This document shows positions 1 to 6,059 of a stretch of 7,069 bases of DNA, piece after piece. A program made the translations under genes and the position numbers. Within the stretch, counting starts at the first letter, position 1. Each line of letters opens with the position of its first letter. The stretch is from Comamonadaceae bacterium UBA2237 (lineage in GTDB: Bacteria > Pseudomonadota > Gammaproteobacteria > Burkholderiales > Burkholderiaceae_C), in NCBI GenBank assembly GCA_002347905.1, contig DDYJ01000208.1:1-7069 (forward strand), in the 5' to 3' direction. The notes below the pieces were generated by a model. The model saw only the letters and a program-made list of their open reading frames with translations. It did not search any database and had not been told where the DNA came from.

Positions 1-1244
1 CGGTAGGGTGGCATTTCTAGAATGAAGGCGTCGTTATTCACATAGCGGTTCTTAAACAACACCGAGGTGGCCATTGCCATCAAGAGACTCATCACATATA
101 AAGAAAACAAGACCCATGGCGCTTGGGTTGCGGTGAACAGTGCCGCAATAAAGAACACAAACACCTGCATGCGGGCAGAGCACAAAGAAAATGGAATGAC
201 CAGCATCGTTAAGTAACGCAAGCCCTTAGAGCGGATCACGCGAGTTCCCATCAATGCCGGTACATTGCAACCAAAGCCCATCAACAACATCACAAAACTG
301 CGTCCATCAAGACCGAAGCGTGACATCAGGGCATCCATCAAATACGCGGCACGCGACAAATAGCCAGTGTCTTCTACGATGCCCATAAACACAAAGAACA
401 ACACGATCAGCGGCACAAAACTCGCTACCGTACTCAATCCGTTGTAGAGACCATCCAACAAAAGGCCTTGTACTACTTCAGGCCAATTGGCCATGAGTGG
501 TTCGAGCAACAGCGTGCGTCCTTCGGTCAATACCCAAGCTGTTGCATCTTGCAAAGGTTTGCCAATCGCAAACACACCTTGAAACACCAACAGCATCACC
601 GCAAAGAAAATCGGTAAACCAAACCAAGGATGCAATAAAACGCGGTCTAGTGACTCAGTCAGCGCATGGGATGCTTGTGACGGCACGCTGATGCATTGCC
701 CAAAGGCCTTCTCTACATGGCTGGCGTCAGTAGCAACGGGTTTTTGAGGTGATGTTGCCGTCAGCACTTGACGCATGGCCGGCATAAGTTGCTCCATGCC
801 TTGCCCATATTTGGCAGACAACAAACACACTGGCACGCCGAGTTGCTCCGATAAGCCTTTGGCATCAACATGGATGCCAAGCTTTTGGGCTTCATCGACC
901 ATATTCATCACCAGCAATACGGGTATGTTTTGCTGCATCACTTGGTGGACGAAGTTGAGCTGTCTTTCGAGTTGCGAGGTGTTGAGTAAAACCACCAGCA
1001 AGTCAGTTTTTTGCGTTGTTAAAAACGTAGTGACTACTTTCTCATCTTCAGAAAACCCATGCATGTCATAAATGCCTGGTAAATCGACGAGTTGCACCAT
1101 TTGGTCGCCGACTAAAAGTTTGGCGCTCAAGAGTTCAACCGTGAGCCCTGGCCAATTGCCCACTTTTGCGTGCGCACCCGTCAACCGGTTGAACAAAGTG
1201 GACTTGCCAGTATTTGGCATGCCCAGCAAAGCAACACGTTTCAT
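1..1244 (-). CDS. feoB: Ferrous iron transporter FeoB, N-terminal 414 residues (cut by window edge)
   Basis: FeoB is the inner-membrane Fe2+ permease with a cytoplasmic N-terminal G-protein domain. Translating the minus strand from the ATG at 1244 gives an uninterrupted frame to base 3. The G motifs are clear: G1 GMPNTGKST (8-16), the Feo-typical GNWPGLTVE (29-37), G3 DLPG (54-57), the S-x-DE segment (65-68), G4 NMVD (114-117) and G5 SAK (143-145). The spacer follows, then membrane segments from about residue 205. The first gate region carries GFGCNVPALMGTR (323-335) and PFSLCSARM (351-359), a slightly unusual version of the family's SCxAR motif. Full FeoB proteins run to about 600-770 residues, so the C-terminal part lies outside the window. 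The start overlaps the feoA stop as ATGA and has no clear Shine-Dalgarno sequence, so translation is probably coupled to feoA. Confidence 0.97.
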   Translation of the reverse strand, partial: MKRVALLGMPNTGKSTLFNRLTGAHAKVGNWPGLTVELLSAKLLVGDQMVQLVDLPGIYDMHGFSEDEKVVTTFLTTQKTDLLVVLLNTSQLERQLNFVHQVMQQNIPVLLVMNMVDEAQKLGIHVDAKGLSEQLGVPVCLLSAKYGQGMEQLMPAMRQVLTATSPQKPVATDASHVEKAFGQCISVPSQASHALTESLDRVLLHPWFGLPIFFAVMLLVFQGVFAIGKPLQDATAWVLTEGRTLLLEPLMANWPEVVQGLLLDGLYNGLSTVASFVPLIVLFFVFMGIVEDTGYLSRAAYLMDALMSRFGLDGRSFVMLLMGFGCNVPALMGTRVIRSKGLRYLTMLVIPFSLCSARMQVFVFFIAALFTATQAPWVLFSLYVMSLLMAMATSVLFKNRYVNNDAFILEMPPY

Positions 1245-1543
1245 GGCGCGAGGGCAATACTGCGCGCTTCGTGGCGACGCAAAATTAATTCAGTTGTGCC
1301 AACACGCAAATGCATAGGGCCACCCAAACTGGCACTGCGCAACACGCGCACCCAGTTTCCTGGACGAAGCCCAAGTGCTGAGAAGCGTTTACTCAAGTCA
1401 CCCTCTACGTTGAGTGCCAAGATGCGTGCAGATTCACCAACATGCAGTCCCTCTAAGGTGCGTGGTGTTGCGGCGTTTGTGTTGAGATGCGTGGACTGGA
1501 ACATAAGATGCATAAAATGCAAATAGGAATGATTTGCATTCAT
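1241..1543 (-). CDS. feoA: Ferrous iron transport accessory protein FeoA
   Basis: FeoA is a small cytoplasmic SH3-like protein that assists FeoB. The core is recognisable from TLEGLHVGESARI (29-41) through RFSALGLRPGNWVRVLRSA (53-71) to GGPMHLRVGTTELILRRHEA (74-93). The longest frame starts at the ATG at 1543 and gives 100 residues, but FeoA is usually about 75-85. The first 28 residues have no family resemblance, and their codons contain the Fur-box-like palindrome. ATGs at 1513 (giving 90 residues) or 1504 (giving 87) would place that operator just upstream of the start and fit the family length better. None of the three starts has a strong Shine-Dalgarno sequence; the 1543 start has only a distant GGGG. 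The gene forms an operon with feoB through a 4-base overlap. It is probably Fur-repressed. Confidence 0.93.
   Translation of the reverse strand: MNANHSYLHFMHLMFQSTHLNTNAATPRTLEGLHVGESARILALNVEGDLSKRFSALGLRPGNWVRVLRSASLGGPMHLRVGTTELILRRHEARSIALAP
1516..1540. promoter_or_regulatory. Putative Fur box (25-base inverted repeat) controlling feoAB
   Basis: Two perfect 9-base arms, AATGCAAAT (1516-1524) and ATTTGCATT (1532-1540), flank a 7-base spacer. The inner 19 bases (1519-1537) read as NATWAT-like hexamers, GCAAAT and AGGAAT, then a G and the inverted ATTTGC. This resembles proteobacterial Fur boxes, with 11 of 19 matches to the E. coli consensus by hand alignment and a closer look to GCAAAT-type betaproteobacterial boxes. 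It lies within the first codons of the longest feoA frame and just downstream of a possible minus-strand -10 element. The adjacent fur gene supports the assignment. Binding by another regulator cannot be excluded from sequence. Confidence 0.7.
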
Positions 1544-1627
1544 TTAAATTCTACCCCATCTGGCATGATGTAGCTATAAGCAAAAAGACAAAGATTGCTG
1601 TGGATTAAATAAAACGAGGTCGTAAGC
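1544..1627. promoter_or_regulatory. Divergent feoA/fur intergenic control region
   Basis: This short gap must hold the promoters for leftward feoAB and for rightward fur. On the minus strand, TAGAAT (plus positions 1553-1548) is a reasonable -10 element. It would put the feo transcript start at about 1541, right at the annotated feoA ATG and against the palindrome. No good -35 pairs with it. For fur, only weak -10-like sequences (TATAAG at 1575-1580, TTAAAT at 1605-1610) are seen, without matching -35 boxes. A GAGG at 1616-1619, 8 bases before the fur ATG, is a good ribosome binding site. The promoter calls are tentative. Confidence 0.4.
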
Positions 1628-2062
1628 ATGGACATTGAAGCGAATGCAGTACTTTTGAAGAACAAGGGTTTAAAAATCACCGCCCCACGCTTGGCTGTGC
1701 TGGAGATTTTTCAAAAAAGCAAAGACCGCCATTTGAGTGCGGAAGATGTTTACAAAGAGGCGTTGTCCAAAGATGGTGATTTGGGCTTGGCCACGGTTTA
1801 TCGCGTGTTGACGCAACTCTCTGAGGTGGGATTACTGGCTGCTACCAATTTTGAAACGGGTAAAACCACCTTTGAATTGAATGAAGGTGGACACCACGAC
1901 CATTTGGTGTGCTTGAGTTGTGGCTCCGTGATTGAGTTCAATGACGAAGAAATTGAAAATCGACAAGAGCTGATTGCCAAGCAACACGGATTTCGCTTGA
2001 TCAACCATTCCATGGCTTTGTATGGTGTGTGCTCGAAGCCGACATGCAAAGCGCTTGGTTAG
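1628..2062 (+). CDS. fur: Ferric uptake regulator, Fur family
   Basis: This is a 144-residue metal-dependent DNA-binding repressor that, with Fe2+, normally shuts off iron uptake genes. The winged-helix domain includes LKITAPRLAVLEIF (15-28), the SAEDVY segment (37-42) and the recognition helix region GLATVYRVLTQL (53-64). The dimerisation/metal domain has HHDHLVCLSCG (89-99), with probable metal ligands His35, Glu83, His89, His90, Asp91, His92, Glu110 and His127. The structural zinc cysteines Cys95, Cys98, Cys135 and Cys140 are all present, and VIEF (101-104) is Fur-typical. The ATG has a GAGG ribosome binding site 8 bases upstream. Overall the pattern is Fur rather than Zur or PerR. It is divergent from feoAB and followed after 7 bases by the GNAT gene, with which it may be co-transcribed. 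It could be a second Fur paralogue. Confidence 0.95.
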   Translation: MDIEANAVLLKNKGLKITAPRLAVLEIFQKSKDRHLSAEDVYKEALSKDGDLGLATVYRVLTQLSEVGLLAATNFETGKTTFELNEGGHHDHLVCLSCGSVIEFNDEEIENRQELIAKQHGFRLINHSMALYGVCSKPTCKALG

Positions 2063-2069
2063 TTTACCA

Positions 2070-3074
2070 ATGGCGCCAGGTCTAGAGCCATTGGTGTTGC
2101 GCCACACCCAAGAAACTCCTGCAGGATTTTTACCGGATGAAGTATTGGGTGAGGCCTTTTATGCCGCTACGAAAGAGAGTGCCATTCCAGGTTTTGATTT
2201 TGGCTATTTGGTAGCAACTAGGGCAGGCATGAAAGTCGCTACCGTGCCTTATTTTTTGACAGATTTCAAAGTCAACACGATGCTGGAAGATGGGTGGTTG
2301 AAGCGATTATTGGGAAACGCTGGTTTTCGGATGGCTTGTGTGGGGCATCCTTGCGCTGCCTTTGGGCAAATTGATGGTGAGGTTACGCCTGACTTGATGA
2401 AAGCGGTGTATGACTATTTGAAAAAATATGCAAGTGTGATTTCCGTCAAAGGCTTTCCAATTGATTTGCTAGCGCCTGGATTTGTGCGAATAGTAGGTTT
2501 TCCAGTTGCCGTTTTGTATTTGCATGAAAATTTTTGGTGCAGCATGTCTGCTAGTCGTCGAAGAAACCTGCAACGCAAGCGTAAAGTATCGCGTGCTATT
2601 CAATTTGAAATTTCTAAAGGCTTACCTCAACAACATCTTGAAGACATTTTCAAGTTCTATTTGACGACATGTGAAAAATCATCTATTGATTTTGCCCCTT
2701 TATCGAAAGAGTACTTCATATCTACTTCTGCCCTGAGTCACTATGTACTGGCTTATCTCAACGGTAAATTAGTCGGATTTATTCAAACTATTTGTCACAA
2801 CAAAGCTATGGTGGCTGGATATATTGGCCTAGATCAACAACATAGCCGAGAGCATGGTGTCTACTTCTCTCTAGTCATGCGGACGATAGATTTTGCGATT
2901 GAAAATAAATATGAAAAGATTGAAATGGGCGAGACCCATTACTATTTCAAAAAAGCTTTAGGTTGCAAATTAGAGCCAAATTATGTCTACTTTAGACATC
3001 GTCATAAATTGGCTCATGCTTTGATGTCTGTATTTTCATTTTTGTTTGAACCAAGCGCTAGAGAGTTGATGTAG
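2070..3074 (+). CDS. GNAT-fold (FemAB/Acetyltransf_6-like) acyl- or aminoacyltransferase, substrate unknown
   Basis: The protein has 334 residues from the ATG at 2070. An in-frame ATG at 2022 would give 350 residues, but its extra 16 codons lie inside fur in another frame and look non-native; neither start has a good Shine-Dalgarno sequence. The C-terminal half carries the double-GNAT family signature: the basic SRRRNLQRKRK stretch (162-172), the YVLAYLNGKLVGFIQ strand pair (225-239), YIGLDQQHSREHGVYFSL (251-268) followed by a helix, and EMGETHYYFKKALGCKLEP (285-303). That last segment matches the E-x-G-x(n)-K-x-x-x-G pattern of BioF2_C/Acetyltransf_6 and FemAB-like proteins. No signal peptide or clear membrane segment is visible, so it is probably cytoplasmic. 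Such enzymes modify peptidoglycan precursors, lipids or amino groups, but the substrate here cannot be read. Base composition is low in GC compared with the flanks. The stop is 3 bases from that of the opposing DUF4118 gene. Confidence 0.8.
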   Translation: MAPGLEPLVLRHTQETPAGFLPDEVLGEAFYAATKESAIPGFDFGYLVATRAGMKVATVPYFLTDFKVNTMLEDGWLKRLLGNAGFRMACVGHPCAAFGQIDGEVTPDLMKAVYDYLKKYASVISVKGFPIDLLAPGFVRIVGFPVAVLYLHENFWCSMSASRRRNLQRKRKVSRAIQFEISKGLPQQHLEDIFKFYLTTCEKSSIDFAPLSKEYFISTSALSHYVLAYLNGKLVGFIQTICHNKAMVAGYIGLDQQHSREHGVYFSLVMRTIDFAIENKYEKIEMGETHYYFKKALGCKLEPNYVYFRHRHKLAHALMSVFSFLFEPSARELM

Positions 3075-3077
3075 CAG

Positions 3078-3551
3078 CTAAGCAATGCCATTTTTTCTTT
3101 TGAGAGAGTCAACTTGGGATTGGTTTTTTCTCAACAGTTCAATTCGATAGCGAGACTGCATGACCTTTAAAAGGAGGGTGCGCTCACTTACATTTCTTTG
3201 GAGTTTTTCTATAACAAAAATAGAGGCAATCGTCACGAGGCCAAAATTAAAAAATTGCACCCAGTCAGTGGGATTAATTTCATCAAGGGGGCCTAGACTG
3301 TTATAAGGCTTAATGAAGTAATAACCACCAACAGCGGTACTGATCAGTACAGAGAGTAAACCTATTTTGTAACCATACATGTATGCAATCAGCATGCATG
3401 CTAGGATGAAAAAATGAAAGGGCGCGTAAGGCTCAATCAAGGGATGAACCGCAAACCTAATCAAAAAAGCAATTACTAAAATAAATGAAGCACCTAGCAA
3501 TGAATTGCTAATTGAATATTGGACCCAATTTTCTGAATTTTTAATACGCAT
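3078..3551 (-). CDS. Small DUF4118 (KdpD-type) four-helix membrane protein with coiled-coil tail
   Basis: The product has 157 residues and four predicted membrane segments: about 18-39, 43-60, 63-80 and 97-118. The pattern R-x-x-x-x-P-L with PYAPFHFF (32-48) and the Gly-rich third helix resemble DUF4118, the sensor membrane domain of KdpD-like histidine kinases. After the fourth helix comes a charged, probably coiled-coil tail (about 115-152) and then the stop. The HisKA and ATPase domains are absent, so this is either a stand-alone membrane protein or a truncated sensor kinase. The start at 3551 is supported by a GAGG ribosome binding site at 3559-3562. The gene lies antisense between two plus-strand genes, 3 bases tail to tail from the GNAT gene, with its ATG overlapping the hydrolase ATG. 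Its role is unknown. Confidence 0.75.
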   Translation of the reverse strand: MRIKNSENWVQYSISNSLLGASFILVIAFLIRFAVHPLIEPYAPFHFFILACMLIAYMYGYKIGLLSVLISTAVGGYYFIKPYNSLGPLDEINPTDWVQFFNFGLVTIASIFVIEKLQRNVSERTLLLKVMQSRYRIELLRKNQSQVDSLKRKNGIA

Positions 3552-4446
3552 GTCTCAACCTCAATCCGCGGACTATTTAATTTACCATGAAGGTGGCGAA
3601 CAATGCGTGATGATGTTACACGGTTTGGGTGCAAATGCTCTAGAACTTCAACGTATTGCAAAAGAGCTTCATGCTCAGGGGTTTACCGTTGTGGCACCTC
3701 GTATAAAGGGTTATACCTTTGAATCTGATTTGCAACCTTGGACAAGCTGGGTGGAGCAAGCTCAAAGCAAAATCTGGGACCTGCAGGCCCGATACTCCAG
3801 CGTGTCCTTGGTTGGTATATCTATGGGCGCAGTGCTTGCGTTGGTTTTGGCGCAAAAGCAAGAAAACGCTTTGGCGGGATTGGTGGTACTTTCTGCTGCG
3901 CTGGAATTTGACGGTTGGAACATGCCTTGGTACCGTGTATTTCTTTTTGTCCCCTCATGGTTGCCTTTTGTTAGCCGCTATGAGCTCAAAGAGTCTGACC
4001 CATTTGGCATTAAGAATCAAGAAATGAGATCCGCTGTTCGGGCTTTAATGAGATCGCAACACATTTCTGAGTCCGGTGCTGATAAGTTGACCTATGGGCA
4101 GATCAAGCAAGGAGAGGCTTTGGCAAAAGAAGCCCGAAATAATATCCAAAAAATCGACTGTCCATGTCTCATCATGCATGCTGTAGACGACGAGGTGGTG
4201 CATGTTCGTCATGCGGAATGGGTATATCGACATATAAAGTCTGAAGAAAAAGAAATCATTTATTTGGGCGATAGTTACCACATGATTACTGTAGATAACG
4301 AGAGAGATACGGTTTACGAAGAAACGGCCAGATTTTTAAAGAAGTCTGTCAACAAATACGTGGGAGAAGATTTTTTTGATGTACCTTTTATCAAATCCCC
4401 GCAAATTCGACGCATGTTGCAAAAGATTCAATCTAGTTTGTTCTAG
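3550..4446 (+). CDS. Alpha/beta hydrolase, carboxylesterase or monoacylglycerol-lipase type
   Basis: The protein has 298 residues and a complete catalytic triad. The nucleophile elbow is GISMGA with Ser91. The acid is Asp214 (or Asp213) in HAVDDEVV (210-217). The base is His244 in DSYHMITVD (241-249), matching the S-x-H-x-I-T-x-D context of Est30-type carboxylesterases. The oxyanion-hole motif HGLGAN (24-29) follows the first strand. A cap region spans about 120-195. No signal peptide is visible, so it is probably cytoplasmic, acting on short-chain esters or acylglycerols; the real substrate is unknown. The ATG at 3550 suits the family N-terminus. An upstream in-frame TTG at 3505 would add 15 unconvincing residues. 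No Shine-Dalgarno sequence precedes either start. The ATG shares CATG with the opposing DUF4118 start. The last 14 bases overlap the end of otnI. Confidence 0.88.
   Translation: MSQPQSADYLIYHEGGEQCVMMLHGLGANALELQRIAKELHAQGFTVVAPRIKGYTFESDLQPWTSWVEQAQSKIWDLQARYSSVSLVGISMGAVLALVLAQKQENALAGLVVLSAALEFDGWNMPWYRVFLFVPSWLPFVSRYELKESDPFGIKNQEMRSAVRALMRSQHISESGADKLTYGQIKQGEALAKEARNNIQKIDCPCLIMHAVDDEVVHVRHAEWVYRHIKSEEKEIIYLGDSYHMITVDNERDTVYEETARFLKKSVNKYVGEDFFDVPFIKSPQIRRMLQKIQSSLF
3559..3562 (-). promoter_or_regulatory. Ribosome binding site for the DUF4118 gene
   Basis: GAGG on the minus strand lies 7 bases before the ATG at 3551. It fixes that start even though the site falls inside the opposing hydrolase coding sequence. 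Confidence 0.6.
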
Positions 4447-5269
4447 CTAACCAACCCAAGCCCGCACGCGTCCCACCTGATTGCCCGCCCAACTTGGGCT
4501 TGTATTCACAGCCTATCCAGCCTTGCCAGTTGCAGGCCAAAGACACTTCGTCGATCACACTAAATAGATAGGGGTAGTTGATCTCGCCGATATCGGGTTC
4601 ATGCCGCTCTGGCACCCCAGCAATTTGAAAATGTCCGACGCTTCCAGTAGGAAGGTATTTGCGAATTTTCATAGCGACGTCGCCTTCAACGATTTGGCAG
4701 TGGTAGAGGTCCATTTGTACTTTGAGGTTGGTGGCGCCGACTTCTTCAATGATGCTGTGCGCTTGGTCTTGGCGATTTAAATAAAAGCCTGGGACGTCGC
4801 GGGTGTTGATGGGTTCGATCAACACATCCAAACCTTGCTTGGACGCAAGCGCAGCAGCCCACTTGAGGTTGTTTACATACGTGGCGTGGTTGCTGGCATG
4901 GGTGTGGCCAACGCCTAATAGTCCCGCCATCACATGGATACGCGGGCAGTGCAAGGCCTCGGCATAACGCATTGCCATTTCAACGCCTTGCTGAAACTCT
5001 TTTTCTCGGCCGGGAAGGCTGGCTGTTCCGCGTGTGTTGCTACTCCATGCTTGGTCGATGCTAGCCGGATCCACACCACCAGGAGGTGCATTGAACAACA
5101 CTTGTTGCAGATGGTTAGATTTGAGTCGCGCGGCTAATTCTTCTGGCGCGTAGGCATAGGGAAATAAAAACTCAACAGCTTTAAATCCATCTTTCGCTGC
5201 CGCTTCAAAGCGGTCTAAAAAGGGCAACTCTGGATACATCATCGAGAGATTGGCGGCAAATTGGGGCAT
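4433..5269 (-). CDS. otnI: 2-oxo-tetronate isomerase OtnI (hydroxypyruvate isomerase family)
   Basis: OtnI is a xylose-isomerase-like TIM barrel that interconverts 2-oxo-tetronate and 3-oxo-tetronate, feeding the kinase encoded upstream. The family opening is clear: [20 protein letters not shown] (1-20) and [12 protein letters not shown] (29-40). Metal and catalytic residues appear as Glu152 in [11 protein letters not shown] (151-161), Asp187 and His190 in QMDLYH (185-190), Gln215 in GHFQIAG (212-218) and Glu255 in GCEYKP (253-258). At 278 residues it is longer than the usual 255-260. The extra length seems to sit around residues 64-84, between NAPPG and LPGRE. AGGA at 5276-5279, 6 bases before the ATG, is a good ribosome binding site. 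It is the last gene of the otnK-otnC-otnI operon, 67 bases after otnC. The paralogue Hyi (hydroxypyruvate isomerase) is the main alternative; the context favours OtnI. Confidence 0.9.
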   Translation of the reverse strand: MPQFAANLSMMYPELPFLDRFEAAAKDGFKAVEFLFPYAYAPEELAARLKSNHLQQVLFNAPPGGVDPASIDQAWSSNTRGTASLPGREKEFQQGVEMAMRYAEALHCPRIHVMAGLLGVGHTHASNHATYVNNLKWAAALASKQGLDVLIEPINTRDVPGFYLNRQDQAHSIIEEVGATNLKVQMDLYHCQIVEGDVAMKIRKYLPTGSVGHFQIAGVPERHEPDIGEINYPYLFSVIDEVSLACNWQGWIGCEYKPKLGGQSGGTRAGLGWLARTN

Positions 5270-5336
5270 AAAGGTTCCTAAAAAATAGATTCAGAATAAA
5301 GCGTTGATCAAACTGAAAAGTGAATAGGTGCCATGG

Positions 5337-6059
5337 CTACCACTTAGCGCCAAAAGTCTCACGTAACTCTTGTATTTGCTTGGAAGAAAGTGGTGCGATG
5401 GGATGTGTGGCTTGGTGCATCAACTTAGCAGTCTCTTCCAGTTCTTCCAATATAGCCATGGTGGTTGCAGGCGAGTGGTGCCATACATTCGGCCCAAGAC
5501 GTGCCAACATCACCGCGCGAATGGGGGTGCCTTGTTCACCATATTTAGTGATGGTTTGCGCGACGGCTTCTGCGGCTTCCATAGCACCTGGGCGGTGATA
5601 GTCAATCACTGGTACATGGCCGACTTTCATCACAAAGTAGGGCGTGATGGGTGGCAACAACTCTTTGGCCATTGCAAAACTGCTGCGTGTTGCAGTTTGA
5701 TCGTTGTCTGGCAAGGTCAGGGCGACACAGTGGGTGCTGTGTGTGTGGATGACGCAGCGCGTGCTTGCGTCAAACGCAACCGATGCGTCGTAAATGCGAC
5801 GGTGCAGTGCGATCGTTTTACTTGGCTTATCGCCACTGATGTGGTGCCCTTGCGCATCAAGCAGTGATAACTTGGCTGGTTCTAAAAAACCCAAACATGC
5901 ATCGGTAGGTGTGATCAAAAAGCCATTGTCTAAACGCACGCTGATGTTTCCGGCTGTTGCGTGCACATATCCACGATCGAACAAGCTTTTCCCAACGCGG
6001 CAAATTTCTTCGCGTGCCTGTGTCTCATTTAGCGCGGTTGAGGTGGTCAATGCGGTCAT
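5337..6059 (-). CDS. otnC: 3-oxo-tetronate 4-phosphate decarboxylase OtnC (class II aldolase family) with altered active site
   Basis: OtnC decarboxylates 3-oxo-tetronate 4-phosphate to dihydroxyacetone phosphate. The 240 residues follow the class II aldolase plan: GNIS (37-40) and TPTD (50-53) for phosphate and substrate binding, GDKPSKTIALHRRIY (76-90), the zinc motif VIHTHSTH (103-110) with His105 and His107, then MLARLGPNVW (184-193) and the OtnC-typical LEELEETAKL (204-213). Two expected residues are missing. The family SKE glutamate is Thr82, and the N/R-H-G histidine, third zinc ligand, is Leu188 (codon at 5498-5496). The frame is otherwise intact, so this may be a divergent subfamily with changed chemistry or a point change. 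The start overlaps the otnK stop as ATGA and lacks a Shine-Dalgarno sequence, implying coupled translation. Confidence 0.88.
   Translation of the reverse strand: MTALTTSTALNETQAREEICRVGKSLFDRGYVHATAGNISVRLDNGFLITPTDACLGFLEPAKLSLLDAQGHHISGDKPSKTIALHRRIYDASVAFDASTRCVIHTHSTHCVALTLPDNDQTATRSSFAMAKELLPPITPYFVMKVGHVPVIDYHRPGAMEAAEAVAQTITKYGEQGTPIRAVMLARLGPNVWHHSPATTMAILEELEETAKLMHQATHPIAPLSSKQIQELRETFGAKW

Noticed and set aside
497..1526. Plus-strand open frames opposite feoB and feoA
   Set aside because: The minus strand translates into unmistakable FeoB and FeoA; the plus-strand products are low-complexity shadows.
2022..2069. Upstream ATG extension of the GNAT gene
   Set aside because: The extra 16 residues are encoded within fur in a different frame, have no family similarity and lack a ribosome binding site; the ATG at 2070 is the simpler start.
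1798..2107. Minus-strand open frames opposite fur
   Set aside because: They are antisense to a clear Fur gene, show no family resemblance and have no ribosome binding site.
3391..3402. Perfect 12-base palindrome AGCATGCATGCT
   Set aside because: It lies inside the DUF4118 coding region, is a short alternating sequence with no partner copy, and fits no terminator or known operator.
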